64,000 nt of DNA from an uncultured Anderseniella sp. (GTDB lineage: Bacteria > Pseudomonadota > Alphaproteobacteria > Rhizobiales > Aestuariivirgaceae): the NCBI GenBank assembly GCA_947488295.1, contig CANKYU010000002.1:248001-312000 (forward strand), in the 5' to 3' direction. Position numbers and translations under genes: made by a program. The notes under the pieces were generated by a model. The model was not told the DNA's origin, did not search any database, and saw nothing but the letters and a program-made list of their open reading frames with translations. Of the stretch, positions 56,664 to 64,000 are shown one piece after another; the stretch's first letter is position 1; each line of letters begins with the position of its first letter.

Positions 56664-56913
56664 CATGTCCCGTTCATTGTCACCGTGGATGGAAATTATC
56701 AAATCAAAGTTCCGCGAGCAGCTTTCAGGTGCAAAAAATTTATGCCGTGACTGACTTCATTCTGACATGCAGCTGTCATGCAGGGTGGTTAGATCAGCAG
56801 CTGTGCAAGGAAGGCGTCAGTTGCGTAAAACCAGAAGAAATCTGTTTCCTGCACAAAATCAGGAAGGCTTTCGGATTGAATCCGTCAGAGAGCCAACACC
56901 CGATCTACTCCAG
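56664..56913. other. Gene-free stretch upstream of the rhodanese gene
   Basis: 250 bp with no supported protein gene. It should contain the promoter of the rhodanese gene and, if the element at 56914-57032 is transcribed, its promoter. A TTGAAT at 56876-56881 is the only -35-like hexamer noticed and has no matching -10. Confidence 0.4.
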
Positions 56914-57032
56914 GGCGTGCAAGCAACGCCAGACATTCACCTGAATACACGTTGCTTTCTGCCTTTAAGGACACCCGTGCCGGGACTGCACCCGCCAAAC
57001 CCACCCCGCTCCTGGCACGGGGCCTTGTTTTT
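56914..57032 (+). ncRNA. Candidate structured RNA with intrinsic terminator, unassigned
   Basis: Several nested pairings lie on the plus strand. AAGCAACG (56921-56928) pairs with CGTTGCTT (56950-56957) around an inner ATTC/GAAT hairpin, or alternatively GGCGT (56914-56918) pairs with ACGCC (56926-56930). A strong stem follows: AAGG...CCCGTGCC (56967-56981) with GGCACGGG.CCTT (57014-57026). The run GTTTTT then ends at the stop codon of the minus-strand aminotransferase. No plus-strand protein gene lies upstream to need a terminator, which suggests a small RNA, but no known family was recognised. Confidence 0.35.
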
Positions 57033-58213
57033 CAGACAGATGCGCCGATCAGGGCCTGCATGCGGTCAAGGGCTTCTTCGATCTCATCAAGGCCGGCGGC
57101 ATATGACAGGCGCAGATAACCCTTGCCATTGTCGCCGAAACTGTCACCGGGGATCAGCGCCACATTGGCCTCCATCAGCAGCCGGTCCGCCAGCTGTTTT
57201 GACCCGATACCGGTGCCGGTGATGTTGGGAAAGGCGTAGAAGGCGCCGCCAGGCACCCGGCAAGTGACTCCCGGCATTTTGTTGAGGCCGGCAACAACCG
57301 CATCCCGGCGCTCAGCGAAGGTTGCCCGCATCCGGTCAATCTCGTCCATCGGACCTTCGATTGCCGCAAGGCCGGCAAACTGGGCAGCTACGTTGACGCA
57401 GGAATGATCGACGGTAATCAATCCGCGCACAGCTTTGACCAATGACATCGGCCAGATACCGTAGCCCAGCCGCCACCCGGTCATGGCAAAGGTTTTCGAC
57501 CAGCCATCCAGCAGAATGACCCGGTCCGTCAGCGCCGGATACTGCAGCAGTGAGCGGAAGCCTGAGCCTTCAAAGACCAGATGCGAATATATCTCGTCGG
57601 ACAGGATTGCCACCTGAGGATGAGCTTCCAGGCCCAATGCCAGCTTGTCCAGTTCACCCGTTTCCACCACACCGCCGGTCGGGTTGGCCGGTGAATTGAT
57701 GATGATCAGACGCGTGGCAGGCGTGATCTGCGACAACACCTCATCGGCGTCAAAGCCGAAATTACGGTCCTCGCGAATGGCGTACGGAACCGGCTTTGCC
57801 GATGCCGCCCTGATGGCTTCGCGATAAGGCGGAAACCCTGGATCGGGGTACAGGATTTCAGTACCCGCACCGCCGAACACCATGCAGGCAAAGAAAATCG
57901 TGACCTTGCCGCCGGGCACAATCACCACCTGGTCTGCGTCAACCGGCACATCATAGCGCCCGGACACATTGGCCGCGACAGCCTCACGTAAAGCCGGCAT
58001 GCCGACCGGCGAGGTGTAACCGTGCGGGCCGTCCCGGACTGCCTTGAGCCCGGCCTCCAGCACATGGGCCGGCGGTGCGAAATCCGGCTGGCCGATACCG
58101 AGATTGATGACCGGTCGCCCTTCCGCCTTCAGTTTCAGCGCCTTGTCGAGGACGAAGAAGGCACCCTCTTCTTCCAGGTTTGCGACGGCGGGATTCAATT
58201 TGAGATCAGTCAT
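57032..58213 (-). CDS. Pyridoxal-phosphate aminotransferase, class I/II
   Basis: 393 residues from ATG at 58213 (GAGA 6 nt upstream); a GTG at 58237 overlapping the preceding stop is the alternative. Fold-type I features: INLGIGQPDFAPPAHV, the cofactor-contacting NSPANPTGGVVE, the DEIYSHLVF tyrosine and the Schiff-base lysine in LDGWSKTFAMTGWRLGYG. A late arginine for the substrate carboxylate is in LRLSYA. It belongs with AspB/aromatic-type aminotransferases of broad specificity. The DMT exporter gene ends 20 bp upstream on the same strand, so the pair is probably co-transcribed. Confidence 0.92.
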   Translation of the reverse strand: MTDLKLNPAVANLEEEGAFFVLDKALKLKAEGRPVINLGIGQPDFAPPAHVLEAGLKAVRDGPHGYTSPVGMPALREAVAANVSGRYDVPVDADQVVIVPGGKVTIFFACMVFGGAGTEILYPDPGFPPYREAIRAASAKPVPYAIREDRNFGFDADEVLSQITPATRLIIINSPANPTGGVVETGELDKLALGLEAHPQVAILSDEIYSHLVFEGSGFRSLLQYPALTDRVILLDGWSKTFAMTGWRLGYGIWPMSLVKAVRGLITVDHSCVNVAAQFAGLAAIEGPMDEIDRMRATFAERRDAVVAGLNKMPGVTCRVPGGAFYAFPNITGTGIGSKQLADRLLMEANVALIPGDSFGDNGKGYLRLSYAAGLDEIEEALDRMQALIGASV

Positions 58214-58233
58214 GAAAGTCTCTGCTTTTGTTG

Positions 58234-59142
58234 TCACGGCGAATTCAGGCTTGTGCGCTTTGTTACCTGTTCGCGATAATAGACATACAAGCCGCTGGAC
58301 ACCACGATGCCGGCCCCGATCAGGGTATGAATGTCCGGCACGTCGCCAAACACCACAAAGCCGACAATGATCATCCAGACTATCTGGGTGTAGATAAACG
58401 GAGCCAGTGTCGGCGCGGGCGCCATTGTGTGTGCCTTGATCAGCATGTGATGGCCGACACCGCCGGCGATGCCCATCAAAAGCATCAAACCGATAAGCCC
58501 CCAGACCGGCACATGCCAGTTGAGGATGCCCATTGGCATGGCAAGTGCGGTACCGACCATTGACGGCAGCAACAGTGACACCAATGCAGGATCACGGCCG
58601 CCGATCTTGCGGGTGATGATCTGGTACAAAGACGTGATAACCGCCACGGTCACCGACAACATCATCGCCCAGTGAAAGCCGTCTGCGCCGGGCCGGATGA
58701 TCAGCAAAACGCCGAGAAAACCAATGACCACCGCCGCCCAGCGCCGCGGCCCGATACGTTCGCCCAACAAAAACGGCGACAGTGCACACACCCATAACGG
58801 ATTTGAGAAAAATATGGCCGATGTCTGATCGAGCCGCAGATATTGCAGGGCAATGAAGTTCATCAGGGTTGAAGCGAACAGCAGTACGCCGCGCAACACC
58901 TGCAATCCGGGATGATGAGACCTGAAGGTCAGCGTGCCGGTCCACCACATCAATCCCAGCACATACAGCAACGACAGGCTGTAGCGTGCAAACACCACCA
59001 TCATTGGCGGCACGGCGGACGCCAGCAGGTATTTCGCGCATGCGTCTATGACGGTGAACGTGGCAACGGCGCCAATCATCAACACTATGCCGGTCGTGAC
59101 ATTTTCCGTTTGTGGCGACTGGGCACTGCCGGGAATTGCCAT
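58234..59142 (-). CDS. DMT-superfamily (EamA) transporter
   Basis: 302 residues with about ten hydrophobic helices in two EamA repeats. The first repeat has DACAKYLLASAVPPMMVVFARYSLSLLY and NFIALQYLRLDQTSAIFFSNPLWVCALSPFLLGERIGPRRWAAVVIGFLGVLLIIRPG (continuous, near residues 92-150). The second ends APFIYTQIVWMIIVGFVVFGDVPDIHTLIGAGIVVSSGLYVYYRE. Such proteins export amino acids and other metabolites. Pairing with an aminotransferase hints at amino-acid-like cargo. Divergent from the pcaDC fusion gene. Confidence 0.92.
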   Translation of the reverse strand: MAIPGSAQSPQTENVTTGIVLMIGAVATFTVIDACAKYLLASAVPPMMVVFARYSLSLLYVLGLMWWTGTLTFRSHHPGLQVLRGVLLFASTLMNFIALQYLRLDQTSAIFFSNPLWVCALSPFLLGERIGPRRWAAVVIGFLGVLLIIRPGADGFHWAMMLSVTVAVITSLYQIITRKIGGRDPALVSLLLPSMVGTALAMPMGILNWHVPVWGLIGLMLLMGIAGGVGHHMLIKAHTMAPAPTLAPFIYTQIVWMIIVGFVVFGDVPDIHTLIGAGIVVSSGLYVYYREQVTKRTSLNSP

Positions 59143-59311
59143 GACTTAAAGGTCCGATCACTTTCGGCGGCCACAGATACACGGCATGGCCAGGGTCTCA
59201 CTCAGCCGTAACGGCATCAGGCAAGGGCGTCCAGCCAAGAATACCGTTTCAGGATTTGACACACCCGGAATTTTACGATGTGACAGGCGCACAAGGAAAA
59301 AGGAAACGCCT

Positions 59312-60475
59312 ATGCCGTTTGTGACACAAAGTGATGACTGCCGGATATTCTATCGCGCCGAGGGACCCGTTGATGCTCCCGCCATCATATTCTCCAACTC
59401 GCTCGGGTGCGATCATCTGATGTGGCAGACCCAGGCCGATGCTCTGAAACACCGCTTCCGCGTTGTGCGCTACGACCAGCGCGGCCACGGTGCGTCCGAT
59501 GTGCCGGATGGCATGTACCCGCTGGAAAGGTTGGGTGCCGATGTTATCGGGATCGCGGACCATCTTGGCCTCGATGAGTTTCATTTCTGCGGGCTCTCCA
59601 TGGGCGGCCTGACCGGACAATGGCTCGGCATACATGAAGGCGACCGGCTGACCACACTCACGCTGGCCGATACATCGCCCCACTTCCGCCCGCCTGAGAT
59701 GTGGGACCAGCGCATGGACCTGATCCGGCAGGGCGGCATGGCGGCCATTTCGGACATGGTGCTGGGCCGCTTCTTCACCGAGAGTTTCCATGAAAGCGAT
59801 CCTGGAACGGTCAGTGACTTCCGCAATGTTCTGGAACAGATGAACCCGGCAGGGTACCTGGGATGCTCGGCCATGCTCAAACAGGCCGATACACTTGATC
59901 ACCTGAAGAAAATCACAACACCGACACTGATCATTTCGGGCCGGCATGACCAGTCCACCCCGCCGGAGCGCGGTGAAATGATCGCGGCTGAAATCGCCGG
60001 CGCCGTTCACGTTGTTCTGGATGCGGCACATATTTCCAATGCGGAACGCCCCCACGACTTTACCCGCACGCTCGCGGGCTTCCTGAAAACCGACACTTTG
60101 CCGAGCGACCACCGATTCACCTCCGGAATGAAACGCCGCAGAGCAGCACTGGGTGATGACTATGTCGATGCATCGATTCGGAACCGAACCGAGTTCAATG
60201 CCGAGTTTCAGGACATGATTACACGTGGCGCCTGGGGCGAAATCTGGACCCGGCCAGGGCTGGACGAAACCACGCGCCGCATGCTGGTTCTGGCGATCTG
60301 TGCGTCGCTGTCACGGTGGGAAGAGTTTGACCTGCACCTGGCAGCCGCGTTGCGTGCCGGGGTTTCACAGGAGACCGTTCGCGAAGTGCTGATGCAGACC
60401 GCCATCTATGCAGGCGTGCCAGCTGCCAATACCGCGTTCGCCAGAGCCGGAAAACAGCTCAAGTCACAGGCCTAG
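59312..60475 (+). CDS. Fused 3-oxoadipate enol-lactonase / 4-carboxymuconolactone decarboxylase
   Basis: 387 residues from ATG at 59312 with AAGGAAACGCC upstream. Residues 1-260 are an alpha/beta hydrolase (enol-lactonase, PcaD type) with nucleophile serine in FCGLSMGGLTGQW, acid in SGRHDQSTPPE and histidine in VLDAAHISNAERP. Residues about 270-385 form a carboxymuconolactone decarboxylase domain (RRAALGDDYVDASIRNRTEFNAEFQ, WGEIWTRPGLDETTRRMLVLAI, HLAAALRAGVSQETVREVLMQTAIYAGVPAANTAF). Both steps belong to the protocatechuate branch of the beta-ketoadipate pathway; fusions (PcaL) are known. No other pca genes lie in the window. Its stop overlaps the convergent GS-like gene by 4 bp. Confidence 0.92.
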   Translation: MPFVTQSDDCRIFYRAEGPVDAPAIIFSNSLGCDHLMWQTQADALKHRFRVVRYDQRGHGASDVPDGMYPLERLGADVIGIADHLGLDEFHFCGLSMGGLTGQWLGIHEGDRLTTLTLADTSPHFRPPEMWDQRMDLIRQGGMAAISDMVLGRFFTESFHESDPGTVSDFRNVLEQMNPAGYLGCSAMLKQADTLDHLKKITTPTLIISGRHDQSTPPERGEMIAAEIAGAVHVVLDAAHISNAERPHDFTRTLAGFLKTDTLPSDHRFTSGMKRRRAALGDDYVDASIRNRTEFNAEFQDMITRGAWGEIWTRPGLDETTRRMLVLAICASLSRWEEFDLHLAAALRAGVSQETVREVLMQTAIYAGVPAANTAFARAGKQLKSQA

Positions 60476-61926
60476 TAGAGATCGAAGTACTCACGATGCT
60501 CCCAGTCGGTCACCTCTGACAGGAAACGGGCAATCTCGGCACGTTTGATGTGGACCAGATAATCCACAAACCTGTCGCCGAAGCGCTGCCGGAACAGTTG
60601 AGATCCTGCAAGCGCGTCGACGGCGTGCATCAGGTTGGTCGGCAGCATTGCTGCATCTGTTTCATAAGGCGTGTCGGCGGCAGGTCCCGGGTCACGCGTG
60701 TTGTCGACACCGTCCAGCCCGGCCCAGATCTGAGCGGCCAGATGAAGATACGGGTTGGCTGCCGCCTCGGCAGCGCGGTTTTCCACCCGCGTGGCCGGGT
60801 CGCCGGGGCCACCGATTGCCCGCACCATGGCGCCCTTGTTGTCCCTGCCCCAGATCGCCCGGTCAGGCGCCAGTTGGAAAGACCTGTAGCGCTTGTAGCC
60901 ATTGATGGTGGGCGATGCGAAAACGCTGGCCTCGACCGCCCGGGCAAGCAGTCCGGCTGTGTAGTGAAGGCCCAGAGGTGACAGCAAGCGGTCGCCGGTT
61001 TCGGGCATGAACAGGTTGTCGCCGGACTGAACCGACACCAGCGACTGGTGCACATGCCAGCCCGATGCAAACAGGTTTGCAACCTGCGGCCGGCACATGA
61101 AGGTCGCGTGCAGGCCCTGGCGCCGGCAGACCTGCTTTACCATGGAGCGGAACAGGCTCATGGCATCTGCAGCCTGCACCGCGCGCATGGGTGCAAATGT
61201 GAACTCCACCTGGCTCGGGCCGAATTCGCATTCAATGGAGCGCACCGGCAGATGCAGCGCCACGCATGCCTTGCGCAACACCTCCGTCACCGGTTCGAGC
61301 TCGTCGGCGCGCGCCTCGGTCAGATACTGGAAACCATGGGTCATCAGCGAAACATCCGGCACCGCTCCGGGTTGTCCGGCATCTTCAGGACGCCTGTTCC
61401 AGTCGTCTACCTTCAGAATGTGAAACTCGGCTTCAAGCCCGAACCGGATGTCCATGTCGCGACCGGCAAGTTCTGTCTCGGCATCGCGCAGCTTGCGCCG
61501 TACGCAGAACGGCACAGGCTGTCCGTCTGTGAAGTAAAGATCACACAACAGCCAGCCACAGCCTTCCACCCAGGGCAGCACGCGAAAGGTTTCCGGATCC
61601 GGCAACATGATAATGTCACCGGCACCCTGCATATCGGCCATATCGAGGCCGGCACCGGCCTCCCACACCGGGAACACGGTGCGATGAGAGGTGTCCTTGG
61701 CCAGCAGCGTCGATGTCATGGCGCAGCCATTTGCCAGCAGGCCTGCAGCCTGTGCCGCCATCAGTGTCTTGCCGCGTAAAACCCCATGCTGGTCAACAAA
61801 GGCAAGCCGCACGGTGTCCAGGCCGTGACTTTCGATCTGCTCCAGTACGTCTGCGCACGCCTTGCGCCGATCAGCACCATCCATGCCGGCAAGTGCGGCC
61901 AACCCTTCACGCCCTACATCACTCAT
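60472..61926 (-). CDS. Glutamine synthetase-like ligase (GS family, non-GlnA)
   Basis: 484 residues. The N-terminal beta-grasp contains VRLAFVDQHGVLRGKTL. The catalytic domain has metal-binding glutamates in RFGLEAEFHIL and SIECEFGPSQVEFTF, the ATP/metal histidine in LFASGWHVHQSLV, and NGYKRYRSFQLAPDRAIWGRDNKGAMVRAIG with catalytic arginines, then VENRAAEAAANPYLHLAAQIWAGLDGV. These match gamma-glutamyl-amine ligases rather than GlnA; the adenylylation-site tyrosine of GlnA is not evident. It should couple glutamate to an amine (polyamine, ethanolamine, alkyl- or arylamine) with ATP. It starts 3 bp after the Rieske oxygenase stop, so both enzymes are made together. Confidence 0.88.
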   Translation of the reverse strand: MSDVGREGLAALAGMDGADRRKACADVLEQIESHGLDTVRLAFVDQHGVLRGKTLMAAQAAGLLANGCAMTSTLLAKDTSHRTVFPVWEAGAGLDMADMQGAGDIIMLPDPETFRVLPWVEGCGWLLCDLYFTDGQPVPFCVRRKLRDAETELAGRDMDIRFGLEAEFHILKVDDWNRRPEDAGQPGAVPDVSLMTHGFQYLTEARADELEPVTEVLRKACVALHLPVRSIECEFGPSQVEFTFAPMRAVQAADAMSLFRSMVKQVCRRQGLHATFMCRPQVANLFASGWHVHQSLVSVQSGDNLFMPETGDRLLSPLGLHYTAGLLARAVEASVFASPTINGYKRYRSFQLAPDRAIWGRDNKGAMVRAIGGPGDPATRVENRAAEAAANPYLHLAAQIWAGLDGVDNTRDPGPAADTPYETDAAMLPTNLMHAVDALAGSQLFRQRFGDRFVDYLVHIKRAEIARFLSEVTDWEHREYFDLY

Positions 61927-61929
61927 GAA

Positions 61930-63249
61930 CTATGCCCCGGCCACGGAACTTGCCCATGAGCACCCCTGGCGGCGCTCAGCATCCCTGTCCCGCCAGACCG
62001 CCTGCCAATCTTGATCCGGTGCGATGGTATCGACAGCCACAGGACCTTTCGTGTCCAGCGCATCGCCATTGGGGATGCCGGGCAGGTGACCACCTTCACC
62101 CGCGGCATCAATCGCCCGACGCAACATGCGCCGATAGGCAATGATCGCCTTGTCCGACGTGGCAAGGTGTTCGTTGGTGCGGTCGAAAACCGGTCCCGGA
62201 CTTTCCACGGCCCACTGGTCATGGACATTTATGTCGAGCCCCATGCCGGTATAGGTTTCCGCTTCCTGTTCAACCGGGTTGTAGCCGTAATTGTTGCGCT
62301 TGTTCTTCAGCGGCGCATAGTCCGGCAGGCGATGTTCCGCAAGCCTTTGTTCACGCATCAGCTCCTTGTTCACCGGGTCTTTGAAGCTGGTGAACATCGA
62401 ATACCAGTAGCAGGTCTCGTCATCCACCGGCACGTGCCACTGGGTGATGGTCATCTCGTTGGACATCGGAATGCAGATGGCTTCGGGAAAAATCTGGTTG
62501 GTCACGCGCACATGGGTGCGCCCGTCATCCAGATGCCTCAGCGCGATCAGGCGCAGGCCGTAATCGGTTTCTTCCACCTCGATGTCCGGACGCGGATATT
62601 CACGCAGCAACTGGGTCATCGGCATTTCGGTGTTCGCGGCGGTGTCGCGGAACTGCTTGCCATAGCTGTCAGCCGGGTCTTCATCGCGCAGGAAACGGTG
62701 CAGGAAGGATGCATGGACCGGATCAATGCCCACTTCCATGGCCTGCAGCCAGTTGCACTCCCACAAGCCCTTGAAGGCAAACACGTGTGTATCCGGGGCA
62801 ACGAAACAGTCCAGGTCGGGAAACGGGGGCGGCGTGCCCTCGCCCATGAAGGCAAATACGATACCGTTCCTTTCCGCCACCGGGTAGGACGGGGTCGTGA
62901 TCTGCTCATGCATGGTGCTGCCCTCAGGTTCGCCGGGCTGTTCCACACATTGGCCGGTGCGGTCGAAGTGCCAGCCGTGAAACGGGCAGCGCAGGCCATT
63001 GTCCTCACGCCGGCCATGGCACAGATCTGCGCCGCGGTGCGGGCAATGCCGCCCGATCAGACCCAGTTCACCCTGATTATCGCGAAACAGCACCAGGTCT
63101 TCGCCCAGAAGGCGTACCGGCACCACAGGGCGGGGGCCGTTGAGTTCATCACTCAAGGCAGCCGGTTGCCAGTATTGCCGCATCAGTTTTCCGCACGGTG
63201 TGCCGGAGCCGGTTTGCGTAATGAGATCGTTTATGTCTTTCGACAGCAT
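61930..63249 (-). CDS. Rieske non-heme iron aromatic oxygenase, alpha subunit
   Basis: 439 residues from ATG at 63249 (MLSKDINDLITQTGSGTP); the open frame runs further upstream to 63735 but there it lies antisense to the FAD monooxygenase. The Rieske cluster is CPHRGADLCHG .. LRCPFHGWHF (C-x-H and C-x2-H). The mononuclear iron site is NWLQAMEVGIDPVHASFLHRF (D-x2-H-x4-H). This is the single-component phthalate-4,5-dioxygenase/vanillate-demethylase-like layout, which needs a separate reductase, not found here. Downstream the GS-like gene follows at 3 bp. Substrate unknown; likely an aromatic acid or amine. Confidence 0.92.
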   Translation of the reverse strand: MLSKDINDLITQTGSGTPCGKLMRQYWQPAALSDELNGPRPVVPVRLLGEDLVLFRDNQGELGLIGRHCPHRGADLCHGRREDNGLRCPFHGWHFDRTGQCVEQPGEPEGSTMHEQITTPSYPVAERNGIVFAFMGEGTPPPFPDLDCFVAPDTHVFAFKGLWECNWLQAMEVGIDPVHASFLHRFLRDEDPADSYGKQFRDTAANTEMPMTQLLREYPRPDIEVEETDYGLRLIALRHLDDGRTHVRVTNQIFPEAICIPMSNEMTITQWHVPVDDETCYWYSMFTSFKDPVNKELMREQRLAEHRLPDYAPLKNKRNNYGYNPVEQEAETYTGMGLDINVHDQWAVESPGPVFDRTNEHLATSDKAIIAYRRMLRRAIDAAGEGGHLPGIPNGDALDTKGPVAVDTIAPDQDWQAVWRDRDAERRQGCSWASSVAGA

Positions 63250-63399
63250 GGGTGCGCGTCCTGTTTTCTGATCTGATGCCGCACACGTTAGGCAGGCAGC
63301 GCGCATAGCGCAAGTTCTGGGCAAGGCTTGCCGAAACCGGGGTTTGCGGGTTGTATGCAGATGATGGAGCAACACCGACCTGAGCTGCGGGGAACTGTC

Positions 63400-64000
63400 T
63401 TGACCAGCAAACCATATCTGATCGCCGGTGGCGGCATAGGCGGCTTTGCAGCCGCACTGGCGCTGGCGCAAAAGGGCTTTGAAAGCATTGTCGTGGAACG
63501 CGAGGACGAACTGCGTGAAGCCGGCGCCGGCATACAGCTGGGACCGAACGGGTTTCGCATGTTTGACACCCTCGGCATAACCGACGCGATACGGGCCAAT
63601 GCGGTGTTTCCCGAGGCGCTGGTCATGAAGGATGCGCTTGACGGATCGGAGGTGACACGGGTGCCGCTCAACACGCGCGAGTTCACCGAGCGCTTTGAAT
63701 ACCCCTATGGCGTGATCTACCGGCCTGATCTGCATGCCAGCTTCATTGATGCGGCACGGGCAACCGGCAAGGTGGATGTCCGGCTTGGATCGAAGGTCGA
63801 GACATATGATGACGACAACAATGGTGTGCGGGTAACTCTCAGCGACGGCAGCACCATTGATGCCTGTGCTCTGATTGGTGCTGACGGCTTGTGGTCGAAG
63901 ATCCGCGATACAATTGTTGCAGACGGCCGCCCGCGGGTTTCAGGCCATATTGCCTATCGGGCGGTACTGCCTGAGGCAGACGTTCCGGAAGCAAGTCACA
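63400..64000 (+). CDS. FAD-dependent aromatic monooxygenase (3' end outside window)
   Basis: About 200 N-terminal residues to the window edge. TTG at 63400 is preferred (GGGGA 6 nt upstream) because the family N-terminus, KPYLIAGGGIGGFAAALALAQKG, begins there; an in-frame ATG lies at 63355. The FAD Rossmann motif GGGIGG is followed by VVEREDELREAGAGIQLGPNGFRMFDTLG and the DG motif CALIGADGLWSKIR, placing it with salicylate or 3-hydroxybenzoate 6-hydroxylase-type enzymes. It hydroxylates aromatic acids with NAD(P)H and oxygen. Divergent from the Rieske gene, 150 bp between starts, so the two may share regulation. Confidence 0.88.
   Translation, partial: MTSKPYLIAGGGIGGFAAALALAQKGFESIVVEREDELREAGAGIQLGPNGFRMFDTLGITDAIRANAVFPEALVMKDALDGSEVTRVPLNTREFTERFEYPYGVIYRPDLHASFIDAARATGKVDVRLGSKVETYDDDNNGVRVTLSDGSTIDACALIGADGLWSKIRDTIVADGRPRVSGHIAYRAVLPEADVPEASH

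Noticed and set aside
56914..56960. Possible tRNA in the gap before the aminotransferase
   Set aside because: The stems do not form a cloverleaf and there is no T-loop consensus or CCA-adjacent acceptor.
62011..63276. Open frame of 421 codons on the plus strand
   Set aside because: It is antisense to the Rieske oxygenase with intact cluster motifs and has no family features.
63250..63735. Upstream extension of the Rieske oxygenase frame
   Set aside because: It lies antisense to the FAD monooxygenase N-terminus; the Rieske family start is at 63249.

Overview
The window is chromosomal DNA of an alphaproteobacterium, most likely in the order Hyphomicrobiales (Rhizobiales). The evidence is the GC-rich, densely packed coding, the block 4.5S RNA-dnaX-ybaB-recR next to nudC and pheA, ribF beside a TIGR01459-type HAD hydrolase near groESL, a DUF4170 protein, a YejABEF transporter, and a complete Tad (tight adherence) pilus locus of the Caulobacter/rhizobial cpa type. 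I see no phage, insertion sequence, CRISPR array, rRNA or tRNA.

Layout. 1-3406 (minus): a catabolic operon of an enolase-superfamily dehydratase/racemase, a beta-hydroxyacid dehydrogenase and a dimethylglycine/sarcosine-dehydrogenase-like flavoprotein cut by the window edge. 3492-6661: gshA, rsmE, a DUF3291 protein and a divergent orphan DUF2283 protein. 6836-10190 (plus): ubiA-pmbA-cysQ-DUF4170. 10207-13389 (minus): ribF, a HAD hydrolase and a membrane protein with a degenerate EAL domain. 13696-14632: two small uncharacterised proteins. 14701-16967: groESL under a CIRCE operator, with a strong terminator. 17323-21132: an AraC regulator and an envelope group (small membrane protein, His-rich exported protein, L,D-transpeptidase with a duplicated domain, LprI-like protein). 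21394-22885: cold-shock protein and RmuC. 22921-24243: a detached TadG-like protein. 24449-29471: recR, ybaB, dnaX, 4.5S RNA, nudC and pheA. 29658-39029: membrane cytochrome c, a peptide/microcin-C-type ABC transporter with two tandem substrate-binding proteins, and a GhrA-type reductase. 39032-41861: NlpC/P60 peptidase, MarR regulator and M17 aminopeptidase.

42162-54744 is the Tad locus. tadD converges on the minus-strand block tadC-tadB-cpaF-cpaE-cpaD-cpaC-cpaB. Separately terminated cpaA and flp pilin genes follow. A 534-bp divergent regulatory region with an AT-rich core comes next, then plus-strand genes for a secretin-N-domain-like protein and two TadE/F pseudopilins. The parts make a whole machine: Flp pilin, prepilin peptidase CpaA, secretin CpaC with CpaB/CpaD, localisation ATPase CpaE, motor CpaF, platform TadB/TadC and pilotin TadD.

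54903-64000 holds an MFS transporter, a periplasmic rhodanese, a gene-free stretch ending in a structured plus-strand element with a terminator, an aminotransferase with a DMT exporter, and an aromatic-catabolism module. The module comprises a PcaD-PcaC fusion, a glutamine-synthetase-like ligase, a Rieske oxygenase and a divergent FAD monooxygenase truncated by the edge. Its substrate is unknown and it is the best candidate in the window for an undescribed pathway.
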